From Phoronis australis (Eukaryota; Phoronida; Phoronidae), in the NCBI GenBank assembly GCA_002633005.1, contig NMRA01000177.1:1-64000 (forward strand): a stretch of DNA of 64,000 bases, in the 5' to 3' direction. A program made the translations under genes and the position numbers. Position 1 is the stretch's first letter; each line of letters begins with the position of its first letter. The notes under the pieces were generated by a model. That model was not told the origin of the DNA, did no database searches, and saw nothing but the letters and a program-made list of their open reading frames with translations. Shown here piece after piece: positions 21,792 to 34,800 of this stretch.

Positions 21792-21922
21792 CTGTCAAAT
21801 GAAACAGTTACATGTCATGTATGCAAGAGATGGGCTCCGTGGTGTATAGCGTGAGAAATTGAACTGATGAAAATTAAAATATTTGATCTCATAGTTTGTT
21901 TGAACAAATACCATTCCACTAC

Positions 21923-21973
21923 AGAAGACTCGAGCAAATGCGCCCATGCACGCTTGGATTTTTTCTTATGCAT
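21923..21973 (-). CDS. candidate first coding exon of the basic-protein gene
   Basis: An ATG in a CACAATG context is followed by 17 codons (MHKKKSKRAWAHLLESS) to a possible donor GTAGTG. The phase (0) matches the exon starting at 21791. The length is too short for coding statistics, and the donor is not strong. Confidence 0.25.
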
Positions 21974-22212
21974 TGTGGCTTAGGATGCAATTCTTCGTTT
22001 TAGCATCAATTTTAACATGGCAAACGTGAAAGTGCGCGAATTCCAACAACCAGAACCGTTGTAGTTTGGACAACACGTCGTTTTCAAGCATAATGGCGAA
22101 TTTTTCATGACTAAAGTGCTATTTTGCAGGTTTTTTGTTGATTCTCCTAAGACTTCAATTTTGCTACGCTTTCCCAAACTACGAATTGAAAGTGCGAAAA
22201 AATACACCGACG

Positions 22213-22265
22213 TCAATGCATGGGCGGCGCACAACAGGGGGCTGGGGGGNGGGGGGGTTGTTGTT
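22213..22265. repeat. MITE end with single-N homopolymer break
   Basis: ATGGGCGGCGCA matches the ends of the element at 1294-1519. A G run broken by one N at 22250 follows, likely a base-calling failure. Confidence 0.4.
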
Positions 22266-22529
22266 TGGCTAACTATATGGAATAAATGTATCATTTCATG
22301 CAAGCAGAGGGCGAGTCAAGTGAAGAAGTGCATGAGAAACGGATGTGATCAACTTTTTTGGAAAAAAACAAACAATAAAACATGCATTTTTGGTGAATGG
22401 ATGCAATTTCCATGGCAAGAACTCGCCTTATACAAACGTTTTGCGTATACTTGGAATATCGTATCCGGTAATTACAAAAAACTAAATCATTGTCGTCAGC
22501 TTGTTTTTCACCACTCTCGTTAGACGAAT

Positions 22530-22560
22530 AGCCATAGACATCTTAATGTGATGTCTATGC
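22530..22560. repeat. small perfect hairpin
   Basis: CATAGACATC and GATGTCTATG are perfect 10-base arms around a 7-base loop. Alone it is too small to assign a role. Confidence 0.5.
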
Positions 22561-22983
22561 AAATAGCACTATTCAGTTTAAAAGCGTTCAAGTTCCTTGT
22601 AAAAATCGGACACGCCCTCCATTGTTTGGAAACGATAAACTGATAAATACTGCTTATGTCGTCACGCTCTCGATTGGGAGAATTGGGACTCTGATCACAA
22701 TAATTTGTTACAGCCGTATTACAGCCACGTCAGGCATTACGGATACTGAAGAACAACCGAAGTATATACCAACTCAAACACAGAATGACATTTGTTTATC
22801 AAAACACCCAAACCCTAAAATTTGTACTTAAAGATAGGACAGAATAGAGCCCTGATGTAGCACATACCACAGTCTTCCGGATTGGTCGTCTTTTTCTGGA
22901 ATTAAGATATCTACGTAAAATACTGGCACTTGCTGTAATTCACATTTGAGCTTTCCATTGAACTTGTGTGAACAGGCCCGTTC

Positions 22984-23352
22984 ATGGTTTATTGTTCATT
23001 TCGAATATTTTCTGGAATTCTGAAATTTTACCGCATGCAAGGAAAATCTGCTAAATCAATTATTAAAAGCGAGAGAAGTTGCTTACGAGAAGACTATAAG
23101 TTAGTCAAGCCTGCAGCGCAGGTCCTTGATCACATGACTGATCATCCCATCGTTGTGGAACCAGAAGTAACACCTTGTATTAAATGGGAGGAAGTTGCAG
23201 TCCTTGAAGACCCTTATATTCGTGCTACGAACTCGAGTAAAAACTCAAAATTTCGAGTTCAAACTCGAACTTATTGCTTTAATATTGGGTTTACAAACTG
23301 TGAACTAAGGGCAATAAATTATCTACTCAAGTTATTGTGTACTCGAGCATAG
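22984..23352 (+). other. open frame of unknown status
   Basis: A 122-codon frame with fairly protein-like middle composition (SIIKSERSCLREDYKLVKP, then acidic PIVVEPEVTP). I recognise no domain. It runs into TCGAGTT-rich repeated sequence at about 23230-23430, so it is more likely a decayed transposon or chance frame than a host gene. Confidence 0.2.
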
Positions 23353-23435
23353 AATAATAGACACTTATCTTGAGTTCGCCCAAAAGTAGAGTAGAAAATG
23401 CCAAATCTAATTTCGAGTTCCATTTCGAGTAAAAA
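23230..23435. repeat. ACTCGAG/TCGAGTT-rich inverted-repeat sequence
   Basis: ACTCGAGTAAAAACTC and TTTCGAGTT motifs repeat at both ends of a roughly 200-base stretch, as in subterminal repeats of small DNA transposons. The borders are not defined. Confidence 0.35.
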
Positions 23436-23662
23436 GATTGGAGACGGGGCCCTGGACTCCTTAGAGACAGACTATGAGCCAAACACAAAGATGTTCTTCA
23501 AGAACAAAATTTATGAAAACAATAAAAATTTGATAAACATCTTTCCAGCAAATGCCTCAGTAACTTAAACCAAGTACTTTTATTAGAGGCAATTATCCCT
23601 TACATTATATTTTACTTCCAAACACTGGGACAAGTAAAGAACATGGATACCTAACTTCTGTG

Positions 23663-23985
23663 GTAAAAATTCTCCAGTTTGGGACAGTCTCCAAAACTTG
23701 GGATACCGAAGTTCAGGCTTAAATTGAGTTTTCTTTCTTCTAAAGACCAGAGACACGGGCGACTTTGGCTATTTCTCAAACTCTTGGACACAACATGTTG
23801 TATCAAAAATAGGCTGAGCTCTTCATAAAATGGCTGCCAATGCAACATTTCCATGTGTAACATCAAGATGAATGCTCATTTGTTGTTTATCACAATTCTT
23901 GAATTTGGAACAGCCAGTACTGCCCACTTCCTCAATCTTGAGGAAAAGATTTTTTTTTCATTGTCCTAAACTGGAGAATTTTTAC
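23663..23985. repeat. 323-bp MITE with 23-bp inverted ends
   Basis: GTAAAAATTCTCCAGTTTGG at the left end is the near-perfect inverse of CTAAACTGGAGAATTTTTAC at the right end. No transposase frame. A partial relative of the end (AAATTCTTCAATTTGGGACAG) lies at about 58828 in the kinase intron. Confidence 0.6.
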
Positions 23986-24404
23986 TGTACTTCAATTTAT
24001 ACAAGTATATACAGAGATTTACAAATAATTTACACAATCAGTTTCAACTTCACTTGATATTTACAGATACAATAAACAACCAGCTGTTTCACATGCGTAT
24101 AAATACTGTTTCCCACCAAGATAAATCTGCTGAAGGAGATGTATCGAGGTAAACTGTTACATCATTGTAATTTGTAAACTAAACATTTTATAAAGTAATA
24201 GTATCATCCGGAACACCTCGGGTACTTTTGTATCCTAGAATTTCCCCTCGGAGATAAACTTCATCTACGCATGTGCAAACTTCAGTCACACGGCCCATCA
24301 TTCTCCAGTTAGAAAGTCACATGTCTTGCTGTATGCCTGAAGTATACACATGTACAAATAGCGTTCCCCTCAAAGGTAAATCTGAGGCTTCAAAAATACG
24401 CGAG

Positions 24405-24692
24405 GATTTACCAATGGTATTAGTATACATACTCAGGATTTACCAATGGTATTAGTATACATACTCAGGATTTCCCAATGGTATTAGTATACATACTCAG
24501 GACTTACCAATGGTATTAGTATACATACTCAGGACTTACCAATGGTATTAGTATACATACTCAGGATTTACCAATGGTATTAGTATACATACTCAGGACT
24601 TACCAATGGTATTAGTATACATACTCAGGACTTACCAATGGTATTAGTATACATACTCAGGACTTACCAATGGTATTAGTATACATACTCAG
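24405..24692. repeat. minisatellite, 9 units of 32 bp
   Basis: Nine head-to-tail 32-base units, nearly identical. Each starts GAYTTACCAATGG and continues TATTAGTATACATACTCAG. The only differences seen are C/T at the third base and one TTCCC for TTACC (third unit). Such identity indicates recent expansion or gene-conversion-like turnover. Confidence 0.95.
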
Positions 24693-25460
24693 GACTTCAT
24701 TTACAACTTATCTTACAGCCACCTTATAACACAGTGAAACGTTTCCAACTGACAATCGGGTCAAGAACAAAAGTAAGAAGCTACCAACCAATGTCGACCT
24801 TTCACAACCTTGTTGTAGTTGCATTATAAATAAGAGCAAGTGGGCCATGTAACTACAACCAGGATATTAAACCTTGACTTTAACGAATTTTACTGTCATC
24901 AATGAAGATAAATTTCAAGACATTTAATCTTGACTTCGTGCTAATACTATGCCCCCCTCAAAATATCACAAGAAAAAAATATTTCATTTATACTTTGGTC
25001 CCCTCAACAAGATTACAACCTCCTGTGCATATTTTGCCACTTCAGATTAACCAAAGACCAACGCTTCAGTCGCAATATTCGTTTGGCTAGAACCTCGTGT
25101 GCATGGTAGCCAAAGTCCAGACTTTTAAAGACTGTCTGCTACTTACAACGTCCTTGCGTGCGCATCAAGGTAAACAGCTCATAAGCAACATAGCCTCATT
25201 TGTGTACCTGTCAAAATCTGCAAAAACTCGATCACTACGTTGGCAATACTATGATCCTCTGTACATCAAGATCCAGTATGATCCTCTCATAACAGATGAT
25301 ATGGCATGCCACCATAAGCCCACAAGAGCCTCCACTTGGTCGCAGCTCCCAATATCACTACCAAGGTAAACAAAGCCCAATCATAATAGACGTTTTGGCT
25401 TGCAGTTTTAACTTTGTCACAGATCCTTGATGTGAACACCAAGGTAAAGAAAGCCCAGCA
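24693..25460. other. 3' flank and possible 3' UTR of CEP120
   Basis: No coding exon is supported. The phrase AAGCCCAATCATAAT recurs at about 25373, 25450 (variant) and 25560. A minus-strand ATTAAA-type signal at 24923-24928 is one possible 3' end for CEP120. No AATAAA closer to its stop was found. Confidence 0.35.
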
Positions 25461-25555
25461 ATAGTCATAGGGTTCCTGCGTTATGAGAACCAGCTTGATG
25501 CCACTTATTCAGTGGAGAAAACTGGTTCTCAAAATGCAGGAACCCTGTGGCTATT
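25461..25555. repeat. inverted repeat next to the CEP120 stop codon
   Basis: Arms of about 35 bases (AGGGTTCCTGCGTTATGAGA and inverse CTCAAAATGCAGGAACCCT) surround a short loop 14 bases beyond the CEP120 stop. If the 3' UTR extends here, the mRNA would form a strong hairpin. Probably a small MITE. Confidence 0.65.
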
Positions 25556-25568
25556 ACCCAAAGCCCAA

Positions 25569-25836
25569 TCATAATGGTGGCTTCGCTATAGCCTCTCGTA
25601 TGTGTCTGTCCAGGTCCACTATGATCCTGTCCTCGTGTGAATACGCCCCTGTCCGTAACAAACAATCTCTCTCTTCAATCAACCGTGCAATATGCTCCTC
25701 CTTAGCTTGATACTCCGGCGAGACATACGCCGAGTCTCCATCCCCGGCCCTACCCCGGTCCCCAGGCACTGCTTGGTCAGACAAGGGATTACCAACCAGA
25801 GCCTGAGATTGCTTCTTTTCTTGTTCATCTTTCAGC
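25569..25836 (-). CDS. CEP120: CEP120 exon 21: C-terminal motif
   Basis: This encodes residues 926-1014. A Gly/Asp-rich linker ([13 protein letters not shown]) precedes a conserved two-helix tail: [20 protein letters not shown], then [15 protein letters not shown]. The same tail ends human CEP120. The last helix includes the Ile position that I recall as mutated in a human ciliopathy (I975S). The acceptor is TTTTCTTAG with phase 2 from exon 20. The 54-residue gene at 10366-10530 carries a relative of this tail. Confidence 0.95.
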
Positions 25837-28800
25837 CTAAGAAAACATGCATTTCATTTAATAATTGTGGTGCTACAAATCAACATGTTGAAATAGTATA
25901 AGTGAAATTATTGAAGTCTTGTTACATCCAATTTTATAGCGGCAAGTTGTCTAAACCAAACGCCATTTCTTTAAAAGAAAACAGGCTTATTGATACTTTA
26001 AACTTCATTTGTATTAATCAGTTACTTTATACCCTTTCCATTTTTGTGCAAGTGGAAACAATTCTGGTCATTTTCCACAATTTCTATATTTTTCAAGGCA
26101 TAATGTATCCGACAACCAACCCCAATCACACTCAGCAAAAAATGCCACTCACATGTTCAGCTGTTCCCTGATGTACGCGAGCTCCTGCTTCTCGCTCTGT
26201 ACGATGTCTCTCTCCTCAGCCGCCAGGTAGCGCAGTCGCATGTGCTCCAGCTCCTGTTGTTGCTTCTTAAGGTTACGTCGTGCCGTTGCCTGCTCGCGTT
26301 CCTTCAGTCGAGCCAGTTCCTTTAACGCCTTACCCCACTGTTGTTTATAATGTAACTTGGACTTGGACAAGGAATCCAGCTTCCTCTCCAGCTCCGCCTG
26401 TCAACAAAATTACATTATCATAAATTATAAAACTATAATACCATTATTGGGGCATGTCCGTTGTGTTTAGCAACTGAAACTAAAATTATAAACCAGCTAA
26501 CTCACCCAGCAATAATGTGTCTGAAACAGTTTCATTTCATAATGGATAACTATTTCCATCCCCTGAAAGACGATTTAAGGCATTGTCAAGTAAAACCAAC
26601 CATAAGACTGCTCATTGTGTCAGTCGCAGGTGAATTATATTTGTTTCCATGGAAGAAACTATTAGCCAGTACCCTGAATACCACAGCGCCCTCTTTTATC
26701 CAGCAGAATTAACCCGCAATACTTCGGGTCTGTGGGGCACTTGGATCGCAATCGCATACTGCTGTCGTGCTAATGACTAACGTAGACAAAAATTAGTTTG
26801 GCATTTGTCATCCTGATGTCAATGAAGTTTTACAGTTGTGTAGTGAATTGGAAGTGAGCAGCATCAAGATGAAACAAAGCACAGAGCAAGGAAGTCCTGA
26901 CAGATACGTGATAGACACTGGCGTCACAATACAGTACCTTCTCCAGTGTAAGCACGTTTATCTCTGACTGCAGCTTGATCTCTGGTCTGCTACCCTGCTT
27001 CTCCTTGTAAGCCATGAACTCCTGGTCCAAGCTTTGACACTTGTGATCAGCCTGGGCCAGCTGTAAGAACATAGGGGAAAGTCAATTGAGGACATGAGTA
27101 TTAAGTAATAATATAGCTGACATTAAATCTTTGAGTCACTCGTGGTACAAACATTAGGTAATAGTTTCGGACGCTGGTTCTTACCTCAGACTTCAATCTT
27201 GTAATTCTTTCTTCAAGTTCAGCACACTTTTGTCTGAAGTAAGAGAAGAACAGAATACCATTATCGCCACCACTTTCATCATCATCACAAAAGTAATCAG
27301 ACGAGATGCCATTTTTCCCGTCATGACGGCTTAAATTCTGTTAACAGCTGACACTAAACACAATTTGGTTTTCACCTTTAACTAAAACGTGTTAAACTGT
27401 AACATTACAGTGAAGCAGACATATGTAAAGTGGATACACGTCATGTTCTGTAAGAAAATTGTACTTTCGATGTAGACTTCTTTCCGTTACTACACAGATC
27501 TCTACTTGCACTTTACTCAAATGAAAAAGAGGTTCTGAATTCGTGAAAAAAGATGTTTGTCATTGCTCGAGACCATGCTCAGAGACAAGCCAACTTGTTG
27601 AGCCTGATCTCAACCAATAACGGACTGTCAATTCTTTTCAAGTACACATATTAACCCTAATGCAGAATCAATACACCTTATTCACGCAGTCACCATTTTA
27701 AAAGTGAGCCTCTTTTTAAGTTTTATAAAAAAATTCATTCTGCGCTTAATCACAGCACTAAGCGTGATTTTTTTCGTGTGCTTCGTTAAATTTATGTCTC
27801 AAATGCATTGTTTTCTAAACCTAAAAAGAGGCTCACTCCTAAAATGGCGACTGCGTAAATAAGGTGTAGATACAATTACTTTAAATTATTTAAAAGATGT
27901 CAAGAGGGTTTTAAACATTACCTTACATGAATGTCCAGAGTCTAGTCTACGCCTGAACAATTCTACTCAAATCCTACATTCAACAACAGCGTACAACCAA
28001 TTATGGTGACTATTTTTAAACAAACAGGTAACACAGTTAATCCAACGAGACTGAAGTTGTCAGCGGAGAAGTATTATTTGAACTAAATCCTCTGTGAAAT
28101 TCGATATATGCAAAACGTTACCTTGGAGACTTGAGCATGAATCATAATAACCAATCGCGTGGCATGCTTCGGGTAAAAATTCAGATTTCATGTGATGAGA
28201 TAGGTCAATTTTAAGGCTTTTGAGACAAAACACATTCTTGGGATTATTGTTGAGAATATAATTCAAAATCGGAAGTTATATTTTTGTGATTTTATTTGAA
28301 ATCGAAGACTCCCGACATTGGAGTGGCCAGTGCCCTCATCATTCAGATACGCTTAAAATACTAAGATACATTCTGCATTGGATTTTAGCTCTACTAAGAA
28401 AGCATAGAAGTGTAACCACTGAGAGGTCATGGGTTCAAATCTGTCTAGTGGCTAATCATATATACATAACATTGTATGCCCAGATATTGTACCTTCTAAT
28501 GCTTTCTGGGCTTAACAAATACAAATTATATTTCTAGTAATAAACATTTTAAAAAACTGTCGCCAGCAATGCTTACAAGCCCAGTCCCAGTTTAGATTTA
28601 GTATTTTCCAATNTACAGTACCTTCTCCAGTGTAAGCACGTTTATCTCTGACTGCAGCTTGATCTCTGGTCTGCTACCCTGCTTCTCCTTGTAAGCCATG
28701 AACTCCTGGTCCAAGCTTTGACACTTGTGATCAGCCTGGGCCAGCTGTAAGAACATAGGGGAAAGTCAATTGAGGACATGAGTATTAAGTAATAATATAG

Positions 28801-31800
28801 CTGACATTAAATCTTTGAGTCACTCGTGGTACAAACATTAGGTAATAGTTTCGGACGCTGGTTCTTACCTCAGACTTCAATCTTGTAATTCTTTCTTCAA
28901 GTTCAGCACACTTTTGTCTGAAGTAAGAGAAGAACAGAATACCATTATCGCCACCACTTTCATCACCATCACAAAAGTAATCAGACGAGATGCCATTTTT
29001 CCCGTCATGACGGCTTAAATTCTGTTAACAGCTGACACTAAACACAATTTGGTTTTCACCTTTAACTAAAACGTGTTAAACTGTAACATTACAGTGAAGC
29101 AGACATATGTAAAGTGGCTACATGTCATGTTCCGTAAGAAAATCTAACTTATTTTCGATGTGGACTTCTTTCCGTTACTACACAGATCTCTACTTGCACT
29201 TTACTCAAATGAAAAAGAGGTTCTGGATTCGGAAAAAAAAGACGTTCGTCATTGCTCGAGACCATGCTCAGAGACAAGTCAACTTGTGGAGCCTGGTCTC
29301 AATCAATTACGGATTGTCAATTCTTTTCAAATACACTTATTAACTCTAATGCTGAATCAATACACCTTATTCACGCAGTCACCATTTTAAAAGTGAGCCT
29401 CTTTTTAGGTTTTATAAAAAAATTCATTCTGCGCTTAATCACAGCACTAAGTGTGATTTTTTTCGCGTGCTTCGTTAAATTTATGTCTCAAATGCATTGT
29501 TTTTTAAACCTAAAAACAGGCTCACTACTAAAGTGGCGACTGCGTAAATAAGGTGTATATACAATTACTTTAAATTATTTAAAAGATGTCAAGAGGGTTT
29601 TAAACATTACCTTACATGAATGTCCAGAGTCTAGCCTACGCCTGAACAATTCTACTCAAATCCTACATTCAACAACAGCGTACAAGCAATTATGGTGACT
29701 ATTTTTAAACAAACGGGTAACACAGTTAATCCAACGAGACTGAAGTTGTCAGCTGAGTATTATTTGAACTAAATCCTCTGTGAAATTCGAGATAGGCCAA
29801 ACGTTACCTTGGAGACTTGAGCATGAATCATAATAACCAATCGCGTGGCATGCTTCGGGTAAAAATTCAAATTTCATGTGATGAGATAGGTCAATTTTAA
29901 GGCTTTTGAGACAAAACACATTCTTGGGATTATTGTTGACAATATAATTCAAAATCGTAAGTTATGTTTTTGTGATTTTATTTGAAATCGAAGATTCCCG
30001 ACATTGGAGTGGCCAGTGCCCTCATCATTCAGATACGCTAAAAATACTAAGATACATTCTGCATTGGATTTTAGCTCTACTAAGAAAGCATAGAACTGTA
30101 ACCACTGAGAGGTCATGGGTTCAAATCTGTCTAGTGGCTAATCTTATATACATAACATTGTATGCCCAGATATTGTACCTTCTAATGCTTTCTGGGCTTA
30201 ACAAATACAAATTATATTTCTAGTAATAAACATTTTAAAAAACTGTCGCCAGCAATGCTTACAAGCCCAGTCCCAGTTTAGATTTAGTATTTTCCAATGA
30301 TATTACATTAGACCGCAGTAAGTCATTGAAAATCAGAATAATTAATAAACAAGAGTGTGACAGAAAGATGTTGCGTTTCGGTAACAAAAGAATTTCCGAG
30401 GATGCGGCACACTAGGAAACTGGCGTTGCTGTTCAGGTATCATCATCGGGAGGGTACCTCAATGGCTTTGGAAAATATTCTTGTGAATGAACGCAGAACA
30501 CGGAAAATTAGCAATGGCTGTTAAACTACCACGGCTGTAGCGATGTAATTGCCAAAGGACACAACGTCTTCAAGTAAATGTAGTGTTTGTCTAGTTAATA
30601 GCAAATTTCGAAAAGAAGTAAATAAAAAGGTAATCGTAGATAACAGACTTATTTCTTGTTACAGGACAAAGATTCAAAAAGGTTGAGCAACTCAATTAAA
30701 ATAGAACATAAACACAATACACTAAGACTTTTGCAGCTTTTCACCTTTCACCTCTCACCTCTCCAAGTGAACTCTGTGATCTGCCTCTTCCTTCACCCTC
30801 TTGGATGCCTCCTGTAATTCCTTCAACTTCATTTCATGCTCACGTTGAAGATCGGCCTTTAACCGGGTCACCTTCAAAATCAAAACAAAGGACAATACAA
30901 CGATGGTCTTAAAGCCTGTAAAGGCCCGTAACACTGAGGCAGTTCTCGGTACGATTGTGAAAATGGGCCAAAAAGACCCAATGGGGACCAACTAAACGTT
31001 ATACAGTATGCATGACTGCTGTAGATGGCGTCGATTTGTCTGCCTGTTTCGGTCCCTAGATCGTTTCATCAAGATGTTAAAATGGGCGCAGACGTTCTGA
31101 GAATGATTTTGACGTGACTGGGCTACCAACTAGCAACTCCATCTAGTGTTCAGTTGTGGAAGCAGTATTTTCCTATCCAAGTGACAAAGTGTAAAAAGTA
31201 TGGGCGATCAAAATGACTAAAAAATGAACGTGGCAGAACCGAAAGAAGCGTTAATTAAATTCATTTGTGTGACCTATTCGGTGACCTGCATCATGTAGAG
31301 CATATGACAAAATGATTATTTTTCACCAACATCCTGCAACTGTTATTTATGTCTCCCCTGTGCCCCATATACGCACCTCTGACTCCACATCCTTAATCTG
31401 TCCCTCCCTCTTGTTCAGATCTGCCACAGCAGTCTTCAGCTGCTTCTCAAGCATGTTGTATTCACTTAGCTGGAAAAAAGACAACAGGGTGCAGCACTGT
31501 GACCTACTTAGAGCTATAGGTTAGGTCGGCAGCATTTGACCTTTCAACAGTCACCATGGCCATGTATAGCACTATCTGACTTTCAGTTTTGACAACATTC
31601 TCCAACTTGAGCAGTGAAAATGCAACACAAAGATGAGATTTATTTGAAAATCTAAATAATATCCCTCTTTGTGAGCAATCAGGGGAATTTCAACCTTGTG
31701 ATAAAACAAAAATTACTGAACAAAACAAGTAAAAATTAAAATGAAATGGCAGAGTTAAAATGCTGATGTAACTGTGCAGCTTCATTATTGGCAGTCGGAG

Positions 31801-34800
31801 TCCAAATCTTTCTGAGTTATGAAATGTTGAATATAATGTACCGAACGTCATTATTCCCTTATTTGAGAGTAATAAATGAGAACAAAAGAAAACTGCAGTC
31901 CACCATTTTGTTGAAAGGTCGTAAGCCTGGTCGTATATAAGACAGTTGTAATCACGTAATAGCAAGCATTGCATCTATTATCAAGTTGATCATTTTTCAT
32001 ATGCAGACTTAACACCCTCATGCCCTGCGTCAATGAACTATGCGCAAATTAAAACCAGTTACGACCTTATTGGCCATGATTCGACACGCGATCTTTGATA
32101 AAACGGGTCCCACGAAACCAAATAATAGTTAACTATTTAGTTTCACAAAGCAGATGTGACGGTCCAACAGAAACAAAAAGATAATATGATAAAACAGACA
32201 CATATGCGCAACATAATTGTACCCTCTTTTGGAAGACCGACTCCCTTTCAGAGTCACGTTTCTTCCATTCGGCAGACAGAGCCTTCATGTGTGCGCTCTC
32301 TCGCTCTCGTAACTGAAACAACACAAGAAAGCCTGGTTGTATAACATTAACGTAAAAATAAAATACTCTGGTAGAGGAAAAAATAAACCCTTCATCATTA
32401 TGCTAAACATTCTCTGTAAAACCATGAAGACAATCAAGATTCAATCAAAACCGCAAATAGACACGTTGGTACTCACTGAACACCTCACTAATAGAAAAAA
32501 TCAAATTATCTACAGATTTGTAATCCTCCCAACCTGTCTTTCAACTAGCTCACAGGGCTCAACTTACATGAGTCTCAAACAGCTTCTCCCATACTGCCTT
32601 CAACACCCTCATAGCTTTGAGTCATTTTCCTATTACAAACTGTACGGTACATAGCTCACAGGACTCAACTTACGTGAGCCTCAAACAGCTTTTCCTGAGC
32701 AGCTTTCCATAGTTCAAGTTCCACAGCTGCTCTGTATTCCAGACTCTCCGTCGGGGCCCTGGGGCTTGCTGCAGGGACGGGGGCCTTCTTGGCTGGCTCA
32801 ACATGGATGGTTTCTGACGACTGCGCAGAAAAGAGCAAATCTGACTTGCCACTTGGTACAGATAATACAGTATTGCAGCACCATTAGGCCCATGGGCATC
32901 TATGCGGAACTGCCCTTAAATGCAAAACCTAAGCACATGCACCAATATGCGAGGCACTTGGGAAAAAAGGCCAAGAAAAAAGGCATTATTTCAAATATAG
33001 ACCCATGAGCCTAAAGGTGCAGGAATATGCAAAAATGTCGTTCGTGAAAAACAAGTTATTTTTTAAAAAGTGCAAATTAATGTATATGGGCCTATGCAAG
33101 GGACATTACCTGGGCTTATATGCCAAACTTAGGTGCATGCGCCAATATACAAACCACTAGGGTAAAAAAAGAGGCTGCCAAAAAGGCATTATTTCGGATG
33201 TAGGCCCATGGGCCTAAAAGCATGGCAACACGATATCGCGTTTTCTAGAACGTGTTATTTAAAAATTTACACAATTCACTATTTCTCACGACCTTTTTAG
33301 ATTTATTTATGAATGTGAAAAGTAAAGATTTTGCCGTACCAAGTCTTCGGACATTAGGCATTTGTTAAGTGTACAGGGACATTAAGTGATGTTACACATC
33401 AGTTCAGAGTAACTGGCCCAGCTGCCTTACCTCTGTGGTACTCTCTGGCACTTGGATGGTGTGTGGCTCATAGGCACCGTGATCCTCTAGGATCAACGTG
33501 AAGTCAAGTTCACCCAGCTTACCGCCACCTCTAGACAGGAAGAAACACTAAATTGTTATACAGGGTGGGCCAAAAATGTCAGTGCTGATTGAAAACCATT
33601 TCATTCTGAACAGTAGCTGCATACAGAGGAGGGTAAAAGATGCCAAAATATTTTGATTTCGGAAGGACTTTAACCATTATTAAATTGAACAGCAACTGCT
33701 TCATACTTCTGTAGCACACTGTAGAAAAACATTGCAAGAGTGTTCAACCAGAGTAACATGGGATTAAATCAGAATTTTTAACCTTTTTAAAAGGCCTGTA
33801 TGAAACCCTGTAAAGCATGCATTGCTTCACAGAGTAGAGATTGGTGTGTAGGCTGAACATTGGGTTTTGACACCAAGCATTGCTCTTTGTCAGCCCAAAT
33901 CTAGGTTCATTTTCCCACTATCCAGCTACCTATAATTACCCCACATATGCATTGGAGTGTCTCCTGCACGCTTTGATAGTCTCCCAACGTTCATTCCACA
34001 GTAAAACCAAAGTGATTAGTATAATAATTATGAAACTTAATGCAAAGTGGAGAAACATTAGCACAACTGAAAGCCAGTGAAAGTTTTCAGTGACTGCAGC
34101 TGTTCTAGCCAACAGTACTCACCCCTCTGGTAACAGAATGGGAATCGTTCCAGTCAACTTTTGTGCCGGCGTTCCGTCAACCCCCCTCTATAAAATACAT
34201 TGGAAGAGAACTTTTATTCCCAAAATTAAAATATTTATATACATAGGAGAAAAAACAGATAACTGATTAGTCTACACAATACAACTAAAGAAAACAAAAT
34301 CCCTGGCCTTCTGATGCCAAAAGCTATTATTGCTGTTTTGTAATGTAACTATTACCTTGAGACATCTCTTTTATACCATGGGGTGTCGAATGTTTTGATT
34401 TGATTTTGAGAACCGTCAGATAATTGAGTTGTAAAACAGAGCAAGTTAACCATTCCCGTTTTCTATGATTATACTATGATAGGAATAGAACTCTTAGGAG
34501 TTATTTTTGGCTTAATAAACCGCCTCATTCTCAATTTATTTTACTTTAAAGTTGGCTATTCTTCAAGGGCATTAAATTAGGAGAAATGCTAAGATAACTG
34601 GGGATTTCGTTAATTCTTTGTGTTGCTTACTAAACGGACCTGGATAAAATTCTGCAAATAAAGTAAGTCAACTTAAAAAACTAATGTAAGTTAAAAGGAT
34701 AACAAGCCCGGTTTTGGCCTGTTAACACGTATCAAAAATGACGTTACCAACCAGTTCTCACAAACAAACCAATGATGTGTAACCCTCGACAACTAAAAAA

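Larger units (their letters stand above)
26930..28612. repeat. tandem duplicate unit A (CEP120 exons 18-19)
   Basis: A unit of 1,683 bases that is nearly identical to 28614-30298 and ends exactly at the single N at 28613. It contains a copy of exon 18 (27185-27233) and exon 19 (26938-27060), a TA-flanked MITE and a tRNA-like relic. Differences are scattered substitutions and small indels, for example near 27436-27465. Confidence 0.95.

Noticed and set aside
28381-28450. Possible functional tRNA gene
   Set aside because: Box-like sequences are present, but the arms do not pair into a cloverleaf.
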